From: Akkermansiaceae bacterium
GTDB lineage: Bacteria > Verrucomicrobiota > Verrucomicrobiia > Verrucomicrobiales > Akkermansiaceae
Direction: 5' to 3'
Assembly (NCBI GenBank): GCA_029287105.1
Contig: JARFRT010000086.1
Location: forward strand, 1 to 31,857
Length of the DNA stretch: 31,857 bases
This document shows positions 7,274 to 15,638 of the stretch, in pieces (the first letter of the stretch is position 1; each line of letters starts with the position of its first letter). The position numbers and the translations under genes are program-made. The notes beneath the pieces are model-generated. The model saw nothing but the letters and a program-made list of their open reading frames with translations, searched no databases and had not been told where the DNA came from.

Positions 7274-9994
7274 TTAGATGACTTCGCTACAACGCTGACA
7301 CACATCGGTGACCAGTGGTTCATAGCGTCGGCAGCGCGGACACATACAGTGCGCGGTTGCCTTGGCCGTGGCACTCACCTCGTCACCCGTCACCACGCCG
7401 AGTTCGGCAAGAATAAAGAACTCGGTTACAAAATCACGCTTATCCAGCAGGGGTCGGCATGGGTGGTCGGCGGGCAGGGTGACCGTGACATCGGCCTCGT
7501 TGTTCTTATTGAATGTCTTCGCCTGCACCTCTTTCTCGATGGCGGTCTGAATGATGGCACGCAGCTCAAGCAAGCTGTTGATTTGCGTGGTCGCCTGCCC
7601 GGAAGCAAACTCAGGATCCTCCACGGGGAAGTCCTGCTCGTGCACACTGCCCGCGTTGCCGGCGTGCTCCCACGCCTCATCGGCAGTGAACACAAGGATC
7701 GGGGCGATCAGACGGCAAAGCCCGTCAAAAACCCGGTGCATCACCGTCTGCGCAGCAAGGCGGCGGCTCGAGTCCTTCGCATCGCAGTACATCCGGTCCT
7801 TGGTAATATCCACATAAAGCGCGCTCAGTTCATGGGCGCAGAACTGGTTGATCTGGTTAAACACCTTGCGAAACTGGTAGGCCTCGTAAGCACTGCGGCA
7901 TTCCGTGATCACCTCGTTAAGGCGCTCAAGCACCCAGCGGTCGAGCAGGGTCATCTCCGCCTTGGCAACGGACTGCGTCGCCGCGTCGAAGCCGCTGACA
8001 TTCCCTAACAAAATACGCAGGGTATTGCGCAGTCGGCGATAGGGGTCCGTCACCTGTTTGAAAAGCTTGTCGGAAAAGGGCACCTCGGTCTGCCAGTCCA
8101 CGGAGGCCGCCCAAAGGCGTACGATGTCCGAGCCAAACTGGTCATAATAATGCTTGGCATTGATCGGTTTCTTGCCGGATTTGGAGATTTTTTTGCCGGA
8201 GGTATCGACCACGAACCCGTGCGTCATCACCGCCTTGTAGGGTGCGGTGCCACGCGCTGCCACACTGAGCATCAGCGAACTCTGGAACCATCCACGGTGC
8301 TGGTCGGTGGCCTCGAGATACAGATCAGCCGGCGCGCTCAACTCGGGGTGACGGTCCATCACGGCGACATGACTGGAGCCGGAATCGATCCAGACATCCA
8401 GGGTGTCGCGGCACTTCTTACTCCCCTCCGGGAGGTCGAGGCGTGCCGCCAGTTGGGCATCATCCAGCTCAAACCAGATGTTGGTCCCCTCTTGCTCCAC
8501 CAGATCGGCAACCTTGCCAATCAACTCGGTGCTGATGATCGCCTCGCCCTCGGGGGAGAAGAACACGGGAAGCGGCACGCCCCAGGTCCGCTGCCGCGAG
8601 ATACACCAGTCGGGACGGGATTCCACCGTGCCGTAAATCCGGTTACGCCCCCACTTCGGCAACCATTCGACCTTGTCGATTTCCTCCAGCGCCTTGCCCC
8701 GGATATCTTTGAGCGAGATGAAGAACTGCTCCACCGCGCGAAAAATGATGGGGGTCTTGGAGCGCCAGCAGTGGGGGTATTGATGGGAGTAGAGCTCCTG
8801 GCCCAGAAGATTGCCACCCTCGTCCAGGATCTCGGTGATGCGTTTGTTCGTCTTGAAAACGTGCTGGCCGACGAGTTCGTCCATGCCGCACTCCTCGGTG
8901 AACTTCCCGTCGCCGTCGACCGGGGAGAGCAATCCGAGGTCATTCTGCATTCCGGCCACGTAGTCATCGGCACCGTGACCCGGTGCGACATGCACAGCGC
9001 CGGTTCCGGTTTCCGCCGTCACGAAATTGGCAAGGATGATCTTGGAGGTACGTGGCAAGAACGGATGGCTGGCCAATTTGCCCTCCAGCTCCTTGCCGCG
9101 GAAACGGCTGACTTGCTCGGTCAGGGCAAACCCGGTCTTGGCGGCGAAATCGCCCAACAGGTCCACCGCGACCACCAACTTTGCCGAACGCCCGTCCTCG
9201 TGCGTAAAGACCCCGCAGACATAGTCAAACTGCTCATGCACGGCAATCCCGAGGTTGGCTGGCAGCGTCCACGGAGTGGTGGTCCAGATCACCATCGAGG
9301 CCCCTGCCCAATCCCCGTCGGTATCCGACAAGGGGAAGCGCGCATAGACGGCCATGCTCTTTTTATCGAGATACTCCACCTCGGCCTCAGCCAGGGCGGT
9401 GCCGGCACCATAACTCCAAAGCACCGGCTTACGGCTCTGGTAGACGGCATCCATTTCCACCAGCTTGCCAAAGGTGCGGATGACGTCGGCCTCATAACCC
9501 GGATCAAGTGTCAGGTAGGGGTTCTCCCAATCACCAAACACACCCAGACGGCGAAAACTCTCGCGCTGAATATCGACAAATCCCATGGCGAAGTCGCGGC
9601 AGCGACGGCGAACCTCGGCGGGTTCCTCGTCACGAGCGTCCTGCATCACCTTGAATTCGATGGGCAGGCCATGACAGTCCCAACCTGGGATATAGGGGGT
9701 CTCGAAGCCCGCCATGGTCTTTGATTTGAGAACGAGATCCTTGAGCACCTTGTTCAGGGCGGTGCCCATGTGCACATCCCCGTTGGCGAACGGAGGGCCG
9801 TCATGGAGGATAAACCGGGGGGCCCCTTCCTCCTTACGGCGCTTCTGAATACGCTGATACAGATTCAGATCGTCCCAGCGCTGCAGGCGCAGGGGCTCGT
9901 TTTTCACCAGATCACCCCGCATGGGAAAACCCGTTTCCGGCAGGCTCAGGGTGTCTTTGTAGTTGGGCTGTTTGTTTGATTCGTCCGCGCTCAT
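7274..9994 (-). CDS. ileS: Isoleucyl-tRNA synthetase
   Basis: A 906-residue class I aminoacyl-tRNA synthetase that charges tRNA-Ile. The adenylation signature is DGPPFANGDVHMGTALNK (65-82), where HMGT replaces the textbook HIGH, and the second signature is K-I-S-K-S (near residue 603). W-D-C-H-G-L-P-I-E (about 104-112) and the editing-domain motif W-T-T-T-P-W-T-L-P are intact. The C-terminus has a four-cysteine zinc site, C-M-C-P-R-C ... C-Q-R-C, as in bacterial type-1 IleRS. Length is normal for the family. It lies between the thioredoxin gene (95 bp upstream) and lspA (11 bp downstream) on the same strand. Confidence 0.98.
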   Translation of the reverse strand: MSADESNKQPNYKDTLSLPETGFPMRGDLVKNEPLRLQRWDDLNLYQRIQKRRKEEGAPRFILHDGPPFANGDVHMGTALNKVLKDLVLKSKTMAGFETPYIPGWDCHGLPIEFKVMQDARDEEPAEVRRRCRDFAMGFVDIQRESFRRLGVFGDWENPYLTLDPGYEADVIRTFGKLVEMDAVYQSRKPVLWSYGAGTALAEAEVEYLDKKSMAVYARFPLSDTDGDWAGASMVIWTTTPWTLPANLGIAVHEQFDYVCGVFTHEDGRSAKLVVAVDLLGDFAAKTGFALTEQVSRFRGKELEGKLASHPFLPRTSKIILANFVTAETGTGAVHVAPGHGADDYVAGMQNDLGLLSPVDGDGKFTEECGMDELVGQHVFKTNKRITEILDEGGNLLGQELYSHQYPHCWRSKTPIIFRAVEQFFISLKDIRGKALEEIDKVEWLPKWGRNRIYGTVESRPDWCISRQRTWGVPLPVFFSPEGEAIISTELIGKVADLVEQEGTNIWFELDDAQLAARLDLPEGSKKCRDTLDVWIDSGSSHVAVMDRHPELSAPADLYLEATDQHRGWFQSSLMLSVAARGTAPYKAVMTHGFVVDTSGKKISKSGKKPINAKHYYDQFGSDIVRLWAASVDWQTEVPFSDKLFKQVTDPYRRLRNTLRILLGNVSGFDAATQSVAKAEMTLLDRWVLERLNEVITECRSAYEAYQFRKVFNQINQFCAHELSALYVDITKDRMYCDAKDSSRRLAAQTVMHRVFDGLCRLIAPILVFTADEAWEHAGNAGSVHEQDFPVEDPEFASGQATTQINSLLELRAIIQTAIEKEVQAKTFNKNNEADVTVTLPADHPCRPLLDKRDFVTEFFILAELGVVTGDEVSATAKATAHCMCPRCRRYEPLVTDVCQRCSEVI

Positions 9995-10089
9995 GGCTGT
10001 CTAAAGTCTCTCTTGGTTGAGGGCGCGGACGCTAAACTCTCAAGCCCACGGGGTCAATCGCGGAGTTTCCATGCTTCAAAGAGATGGAA

Positions 10090-10650
10090 TCACTGCCGTG
10101 ACACCCCGGGTGGCAGCCACTCCTTCGGCATCGGCCGTATCGCCGGCTCCACCGGCGCAGGCTGTTCGCCACTCGCCGCCACCGCATACCGGTCAATCCT
10201 CTTCTGAATCTCAGACTCCGGATAGGCCCCGGCAAACTGATGCACCAGACTGCCGCCCCGGTAAAACAGGAAGGCGGGGACGCCGCGGATCTGGTGACTC
10301 GCCGCCCAGCCCCGGTTGGCATTGGCATCCACTTTCACAATCCGCACCTTTTCTCCGTTGGTATCAGCTAGTCGTTCCAACACGGGAACGAGACCCCGGC
10401 ACGGGCCTCAGGTATCGGTATAAAACTCAACAATCACCATCCTCGACTCCGTCGAAATGATCCCCTTGCCCTGCTCCTCGTCCACCTGCTCCACCTCCAC
10501 CACCCCGGCTGCCGAGGACTCGTCGCCCCCCAACAACCCCTTGGCCTTGTCGGTCAAATCGGCCATCTTGTCGCACGACGCCATTCCCACCACCAGCGCC
10601 ACCACCATCCCCTTAGCCTGGGCCGGTGATCCAATTCGTAAATGCTTCAT
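10090..10650 (-). CDS. Lipoprotein thioredoxin, probable selenoprotein (UGPC active site)
   Basis: Reading through one in-frame TGA (10408-10410) gives 186 residues. The TGA is codon 81 and sits exactly where thioredoxins have the first redox cysteine: V-E-F-Y-T-D-T-U-G-P-C-R (C84 is the resolving cysteine). The thioredoxin fold continues after it, with V-K-V-D-A-N and the cis-proline loop R-G-V-P-A-F-L-F-Y (P125). A perfect 7-bp hairpin starts 16 nt after the TGA, as expected of a bacterial SECIS element. The N-terminus has basic residues, a hydrophobic run and a lipobox-like G-M-A-S-C (C26), suggesting export and lipid anchoring. The role would be a membrane-anchored thiol/selenol oxidoreductase. 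A nonsense mutation is the alternative, but its position on the catalytic residue argues against it. Divergent from nadK, upstream of ileS. Confidence 0.75.
10372..10391 (-). promoter_or_regulatory. Candidate bacterial SECIS hairpin for the in-frame TGA
   Basis: In the mRNA the hairpin is UCGUUCC-CGUGUU-GGAACGA: seven perfect base pairs and a six-base loop whose second base is G. The loop begins 23 nt after the UGA. Published bacterial SECIS rules ask for a loop about 16-37 nt from the UGA, a short upper stem, and a G among the first two loop bases; all are met. A 4-bp CCCG/CGGG stem closer to the UGA could compete. Confidence 0.65.
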
Positions 10651-10782
10651 AAATTCTGATTATCATGTAATCCGTAATAAATCAAGTCCAAGGTGCAGCC
10701 TTAGCAAGCGCTGCCCCATGTTTCATCCCCCTTCCTGAGGATTTGCTCTGTATTTCTGGGAAAAACACTCTACCATTTCCTC

Positions 10783-11631
10783 GTGAACGTCGGCATCATC
10801 GCAAATCCTAACAAACAAGGAGCAGCAAAAACAATCAGCGAGCTCTGCGTAGCTCTGGAAAAACAGAACATTGTTCCCATCCTGGAAACCAACACCGCAG
10901 CAATCATTCATGCGGCCAAGGGGGTGGATGCCGCCACATTCGCCGACACCTGCGACGTTGTCGCCGTGCTCGGCGGCGATGGAACCATGCTGGATGCCGC
11001 CAACAAGATCGGCCCCGCAGACATCCCGGTAGCGGGCATCAACATCGGCACGTTCGGATTCCTTACCACCTGCACCGACGACGAGCTTGATATCTTTGCG
11101 GAAGCCGTGGCCAGGAAAAGCTACACATTGATCAGGCGGATGCAGCTCCGCGCGACCATCATCGCAGAAGACGGCACGCAACAAAGCTTCCGCGCCCTGA
11201 ATGAGATCACCCTCGCCCGTGGCCCGACGGGCCGGTTGGTCTCTCTGGATGCCTGGGTCGATGGCGAACTGCTGAACCACTATCGTGCCGACGGCCTGAT
11301 CGTGGCGACCACGACCGGTTCCACGGCTTACTCGCTGTCCGCAGGAGGCCCGTTGATCGCGCCCAAGGCCGAGGTCTTTGTGATCACCCCCATTTGCCCA
11401 CACAGCCTGAGTAACCGCTCGCTGGTGGTATCAGACAGCTCCACCGTCGAGCTTGCCCCGGCGCAGGATGCCGAGTGCCCGATGTTTTTTACGGTCGATG
11501 GCCGGGAGATGGTTGAAATCCAGCATGGCGACCGGGTCAGGGTGGAGCAGGCCGGGCATGCCCTGCCATTGCTGCATCTCGAGGGCCGGACGTTTTATGC
11601 CACGCTGCGCCAGAAACTTGGCTGGGGCTAG
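10783..11631 (+). CDS. nadK: NAD kinase
   Basis: A 282-residue cytoplasmic enzyme that phosphorylates NAD to NADP. The start is a GTG at 10783, directly before the first beta strand N-V-G-I-I-A-N-P. The diagnostic motifs are G-G-D-G-T-M-L (64-70), I-N-I-G-T-F-G-F-L, L-N-E-I-T-L-A-R, and T-T-T-G-S-T-A-Y-S-L-S-A-G-G-P. Length is typical of bacterial NAD kinases. It is divergent from the selenothioredoxin gene, sharing a 132-bp intergenic region, and is the first of two plus-strand genes. Confidence 0.97.
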   Translation: MNVGIIANPNKQGAAKTISELCVALEKQNIVPILETNTAAIIHAAKGVDAATFADTCDVVAVLGGDGTMLDAANKIGPADIPVAGINIGTFGFLTTCTDDELDIFAEAVARKSYTLIRRMQLRATIIAEDGTQQSFRALNEITLARGPTGRLVSLDAWVDGELLNHYRADGLIVATTTGSTAYSLSAGGPLIAPKAEVFVITPICPHSLSNRSLVVSDSSTVELAPAQDAECPMFFTVDGREMVEIQHGDRVRVEQAGHALPLLHLEGRTFYATLRQKLGWG

Positions 11632-11739
11632 CCGTGGTGCTTTCCCCCTCCGCGCAGGCCCCGACCGCCCCCCTCAGTTCCCGTATATGGCGAGGCTTTG
11701 TGATTGCCGTGCGGCGTCCTGTCCGCTGAGATCCCCATC

Positions 11740-12555
11740 ATGAGATACGACCCCGCAGCCCCCCCGCTTGCTGTCGGTCAGCGCGCCCGCAGGGGCAGAC
11801 TGTCTTGGGCTGTCGGCACATCCACCCTAATCCTGTTAGTCGGAGCGCTGGCATGGCTCTACCGGGCCGAACTCACCTGCCTGACGGCGAAGCCGCCTCC
11901 GTCCGAGCTAACCGCCCCCCCCGTTCCCGACCCCGTCACCTATGCCGTGCTAGTGGATGAGATCGATTATCACCGGACAAAACTCGCCAACAAGTACCAC
12001 GCCGCGGAAACCGACGTTGAACGCAAAGTCGTGCTGCAAAGCGCCAAAAACCTACTTGAACTGACCATGCCCCAGATGATGTCGTGCTGGCTCGGGACCC
12101 CGTGGGATTTTAACGGCACCGCATCCAGCCCCGGTGCGGGCAAGGTCGCGTGCGGGTATTTTGTTTCCACCGTCATGCGCGATGCCGGTTTTGATGTGCA
12201 CCGCATCCGCCTCGCCCAACAACCCTCGCAAAACATCCTGCGCACTTTCCTTCCCCGCAACCAATTGAAAATCACCGTGGCGGTGAATTACAACAACTAC
12301 ATGCAGTCGATGCGTAAGCGCCCGCACGGCATCTACATCATTGGCCTCGACCGGCACGTAGGATTTATCGTGCACAACGCCGCAGGCCTGCGGTTCATCC
12401 ACTCGGGTGGAGCCACCCACAGGGTGGTCAACGAATCGGAATCGGACGCCCAATCCATCCGGCATTCACGCTACCGCGTTATTGGCAACCTGACGGCCAA
12501 CGCGGAGCTTCTCCGCAAGTGGTTGCTGCAGGAACCATTTCCCACACAAAGCTAG
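11740..12555 (+). CDS. Membrane-anchored NlpC/P60-like cysteine hydrolase (putative)
   Basis: Start chosen at ATG 11740 (271 residues); a TTG 36 bp upstream is also in frame. One membrane segment (about 22-42) is followed by a Pro-rich spacer, so the rest should face the periplasm. A papain-like arrangement is visible: K-V-A-C-G-Y-F-V at C138, then D-R-H-V-G-F-I-V at H206, and R-F-I-H-S at H221. This resembles the D-C-S-G-F-V ... H-V-G-I-Y ... F-I-H-A pattern of NlpC/P60 enzymes that cut cell-wall peptides, but A-C-G-Y replaces D-C-S-G, so the assignment is by pattern only. The stop codon overlaps the stop of the convergent TPR gene by 4 bp. Confidence 0.55.
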   Translation: MRYDPAAPPLAVGQRARRGRLSWAVGTSTLILLVGALAWLYRAELTCLTAKPPPSELTAPPVPDPVTYAVLVDEIDYHRTKLANKYHAAETDVERKVVLQSAKNLLELTMPQMMSCWLGTPWDFNGTASSPGAGKVACGYFVSTVMRDAGFDVHRIRLAQQPSQNILRTFLPRNQLKITVAVNYNNYMQSMRKRPHGIYIIGLDRHVGFIVHNAAGLRFIHSGGATHRVVNESESDAQSIRHSRYRVIGNLTANAELLRKWLLQEPFPTQS

Positions 12556-13445
12556 GAAACTTTTTTCAGCCGCTTCCCCGCCCGCTTTTCCACAGCGACT
12601 GCCGACTTCTCATCACCCATACCACGCAGGAACTCGGCGTAGTTGGTCGATACGGTGGCGTAGTCCATCGGCGCCTCGCGCACCTTGTCCTCGTAGATTT
12701 TCAGGGAGTTCATAAAGTGCTTTTTCGCCCAATCCTTCTCATCGGTTTCACACAAGGCCAACGCCAGATTGGCGTGGGACTGGGCGGTCTCCAGGTGGTG
12801 CTCGCCAAAGGTCTTACGGCGCGCCTCCAAGGCCATCATATGCATCTCGCGCGCCTGCTCGTAATACCCGGCTGCCAGGTAGAGCGCCCCGACGTTGTTA
12901 CAGATCGCGGCAGTCTCTTCGTCGTCATCGCCCAGTGTCTCGTGGCAAATCTTAAGTGCCTTCAAGTACAGGTTTTCCGCCGTATCGAAGTCGCCACGGC
13001 TTTTGTAGATGTAGGCCACATTGTTGCACAAGTCCGCCACATCGAGCACCGATGGCGGGTCCATCCGTTCAAAAAGATCGATACTTCGCTTATAGAACTT
13101 AATCGCCTCGTCCTCGTTCCCGTCGGAATCGTAGACGACGGCAACGCTGGCATTGATACGCGCCAGTGGCTCAAGGTATTCGTCCTTCCCTTGCAGTAAC
13201 TCCAGGGCTTCAAGATAGGCCATCCGGGAGTCCTCGAGATAACCATACTGGCGGAGAAAGTCTCCTTTGACCTCGAGGGAAACCGCAAGCGCCTCCGTGC
13301 TGGCGGCATCGTCATCCAAGGTGGCACGCGCCTTGTCCACCGCGGTAGTTGCCGCGTGCATGGCCTCGTCCCATTCCCCCGCCTCACAGAGTTGTTTGAC
13401 TCTGTCCTGAAGCATGTTCAATAAATTAGCGGTTCCAGATTCCAT
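12552..13445 (-). CDS. Tetratricopeptide repeat protein (kinesin-light-chain type)
   Basis: A 297-residue protein without a signal peptide, rich in Asp/Glu/Ala. At least four TPR units can be seen at about 93-127, 137-170, 179-212 and 221-254, with the spacing and N-N-V-A-Y-I-Y / N-N-V-G-A-L-Y / N-L-A-L-A-L signatures of the kinesin-light-chain (TPR_12) type. Such proteins are scaffolds for protein-protein contacts in the cytoplasm; no partner is evident here. The C-terminus is strongly basic (K-R-A-G-K-R-L-K-K). The start is an ATG at 13445; no clear ribosome binding site is visible. Confidence 0.85.
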   Translation of the reverse strand: MESGTANLLNMLQDRVKQLCEAGEWDEAMHAATTAVDKARATLDDDAASTEALAVSLEVKGDFLRQYGYLEDSRMAYLEALELLQGKDEYLEPLARINASVAVVYDSDGNEDEAIKFYKRSIDLFERMDPPSVLDVADLCNNVAYIYKSRGDFDTAENLYLKALKICHETLGDDDEETAAICNNVGALYLAAGYYEQAREMHMMALEARRKTFGEHHLETAQSHANLALALCETDEKDWAKKHFMNSLKIYEDKVREAPMDYATVSTNYAEFLRGMGDEKSAVAVEKRAGKRLKKVS

Positions 13446-13560
13446 AGAAGTGTGTGACGTAGGGTGTTGCTTGCATGTTGATAGGCACTCAATACATACC
13501 TACTTACGGAATAATAGACACCATTCTCACGCAGATGACCAGCGAAAACCCGTGTATCGA

Positions 13561-14094
13561 TCATCCTCCCACGGCATCCATGCATGCCGCCCGACCGCGG
13601 GGCAAGCTTCCAAAGGCCTGCTCCAGGGCCAGGGCCGCACTGGTCCTGCTGTGGGCCACCCCCAGCAACCTGGCCATTTCGTGCTCATAGTGGAGTACGG
13701 CCCGCTTGCCCCCCCCCTGGTCGGCCAAATAGGCCAACCCGCGCCGCAGCAGGTCATAAAGCTCCGGCACCGGATGCTCCAACTCTACCACATGCGCCAA
13801 CAGCTCGCCAAAGTAGGCCGCCACCACGGTATCGACGTATTTTCTCCGTAATGGTTCACGGTAGTCAACAACGACCACTTCCCGCAGCGTGTGCAACTCG
13901 CTTTTCCGGCTGCGCGCCCAGTTGAGTTCGGCCTCGAAAAAGAGATCCAGCTTCCCCGCAAACGGGCTTTTGGGCCTACGCGCGCCCTTGGCCACGGTCT
14001 TGATCAAGCCCTCGTCCCGCGTACACCAATGGATGATCAAACTGGTTTCGGTCAGTCTGGTAAGCCTGATGATAATGCCTAGGGACTTCTCCAT
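13561..14094 (-). CDS. recO: DNA repair protein RecO (short form)
   Basis: A 177-residue protein starting at ATG 14094. The N-terminal OB-fold pattern of RecO is clear: I-I-I-R-L-T-R-L-T-E-T-S-L-I-I, D-E-G-L-I-K-T-V-A-K-G-A-R-R-P-K-S, then F-A-G-K-L-D-L-F-F. The helical part R-K-Y-V-D-T-V-V-A-A-Y-F-G-E-L-L also fits. RecO with RecR loads RecA onto SSB-covered DNA. Typical RecO proteins have about 240 residues; this one ends after the first helices of the second domain and lacks the cysteine cluster seen in many members. Frames downstream do not offer an obvious continuation, so I treat it as a naturally short form. Confidence 0.8.
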   Translation of the reverse strand: MEKSLGIIIRLTRLTETSLIIHWCTRDEGLIKTVAKGARRPKSPFAGKLDLFFEAELNWARSRKSELHTLREVVVVDYREPLRRKYVDTVVAAYFGELLAHVVELEHPVPELYDLLRRGLAYLADQGGGKRAVLHYEHEMARLLGVAHSRTSAALALEQAFGSLPRGRAACMDAVGG

Positions 14095-14181
14095 CGCCGC
14101 AGCCAGTAGAACACGGGAACCCACCTGCGGGAAGAACCGTCTTCCACGATCAGCGCCTCAAGTCATCCTCCACAGGCATGC

Positions 14182-15558
14182 CTAGCGCGCCTTAAGCACC
14201 TGTTTGAGAAAAATACGCTGCTCACGGTAGGTGATCACTGCATTGCACTCACGCAGAAAGTCCGCGCCGAACAGCCCGACATAATCAAGCCCCCGCTTGA
14301 AACGATCGAGGTCAGTGGCCAACAGCTTACGTTTATTAAAGCGCGCATTTCCCATGGAGACGGACTGTACCATACACCCCGCCGCGGGTGCCGACCCGCC
14401 GATTCCGTAAACTTTTTTATCCATCGGCCCGACCTCCACATTGTTGTCCTTGGCCGCCTTCAGGTGGAGTAATGAGTTATCCGCGCCCGTATCAATCATC
14501 CAGGTCACCGAATTACCATTGAGCTTGCCATCCACAAAGATGTGATTCCCCCTCCGCTTGTACTGGAAGTGCTGATACCGCCGTAATTCGAGAAGCTCCT
14601 GGATGGAAAGGCTACGGCAGTGCTGCAAAAAGACGGCACCCTCTTGAGACCACTGGAGGACATAGTTAGCATCGGCGGCAATCAACCTCGACACGGGAAG
14701 TTGCAGCACTTTTCCGTTCGTCCCCTTGAGGGTCACGACCGTGGCTGTCTTTTTGACAATATGGCCACGATACACCTTCTTATCCTTCGTCTTGAAAATT
14801 CGGAAACTTTGCTCGCCATCCACCACCTCCCCGGACCCATCAATGTCCGACTTGTCGGGACGAAGGTAAATTCGCCTCTCCCGATAGGAAATCACCGCAT
14901 CCAGGTCCGAGAGGAAATCGGCGCCAAACAGACCATCGTCGCGCAGTTTGACCCCCTTGTGCCTGTCCTTGGTCATGTCAGTGGCCAGAATCCTGCGGTT
15001 CTTCAACACGGACTCCCCAATGGACAGTTGTGCGACTTCAGACCATGCCGCAGGCGCTTCTCCCGAAACCCCGTAAACCTTCTCGGTGAACTCACCCAGG
15101 GGGCAGCCGGTTCGCTTGGCCGCACCCGTATGAAACAGACTCGAGCCCGCACCTGTATCCACAATGAATTTCGCCGGCTTGCCATTGATTTTTGCATCGA
15201 TAAGCATCGAGTTCCCTTCGAATTTGATCGGAATCGCCTCATAGCCACGCAAGGTCAGCAATTCCCCCACTGACAACCCCTTACAGCGTTGTAGAAAGAA
15301 AGCCTTCGCCTTACTCCAGCCTCTGACAAATTCCTGGGCATCCTTATCGAGGGTCGAAACATCGACGCTGGCACGCTTGCCATTACGAAGCAAAAAAACG
15401 GCCTTTGTCGCACTCTTATCAACAAGCACAGCCTTAATACTCCTTCCCTCCGAGTTGGTGAACTCCCTGTAATTTATCTCCGCCTGAGACTGCGCCGATG
15501 ACATTCCCGCCCCGAAGATCAGGGTTGCTGAAGCCAGTGTAATTTTTAACCTATTCAT
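14182..15558 (-). CDS. Secreted protein with tandem SHD1-like plus retropepsin-like aspartyl protease modules
   Basis: Start chosen at ATG 15558 because it gives a normal signal peptide (cleavage near A-Q-S-Q, residue 22-25); ATG 15564 and 15576 are possible. The 458-residue product is an internal duplication. Each half has an SHD1-like domain (about 29-80 and 250-303), a short helical linker (F-L-Q-R-C-K-G-L-S / F-L-Q-H-C-R-S-L-S), and an aspartyl protease domain with F-I-V-D-T-G-A (D134) or W-M-I-D-T-G-A (D356), then G-L-F-G-A-D-F-L and I-S-Y-R-E-R-R-I / I-T-Y-R-E-Q-R-I. Retropepsins normally act as homodimers with one DTG each, so the two domains could form one active site within the chain. 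Substrate unknown; periplasmic or surface location expected. The next gene upstream also starts with an SHD1-like domain. Confidence 0.8.
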   Translation of the reverse strand: MNRLKITLASATLIFGAGMSSAQSQAEINYREFTNSEGRSIKAVLVDKSATKAVFLLRNGKRASVDVSTLDKDAQEFVRGWSKAKAFFLQRCKGLSVGELLTLRGYEAIPIKFEGNSMLIDAKINGKPAKFIVDTGAGSSLFHTGAAKRTGCPLGEFTEKVYGVSGEAPAAWSEVAQLSIGESVLKNRRILATDMTKDRHKGVKLRDDGLFGADFLSDLDAVISYRERRIYLRPDKSDIDGSGEVVDGEQSFRIFKTKDKKVYRGHIVKKTATVVTLKGTNGKVLQLPVSRLIAADANYVLQWSQEGAVFLQHCRSLSIQELLELRRYQHFQYKRRGNHIFVDGKLNGNSVTWMIDTGADNSLLHLKAAKDNNVEVGPMDKKVYGIGGSAPAAGCMVQSVSMGNARFNKRKLLATDLDRFKRGLDYVGLFGADFLRECNAVITYREQRIFLKQVLKAR

Positions 15559-15638
15559 AATCATACAAAATAACAAGTTGATGCCAGATTCACCCGGACA
15601 TCGTTGTGGGTGGCCGCCATGCCTTTCCGCCCCTTTGC

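Noticed and set aside
8150..9724. A 524-codon open frame on the plus strand
   Set aside because: It lies wholly antisense to ileS, whose synthetase motifs are unmistakable; the translated frame has no recognisable domain.
10408..10410. Thioredoxin gene broken by a stop codon (pseudogene or two genes)
   Set aside because: The TGA sits on the catalytic cysteine, the frame is unbroken on both sides, and a SECIS-like hairpin follows at the right distance. A random nonsense mutation would not be expected to meet all three conditions.
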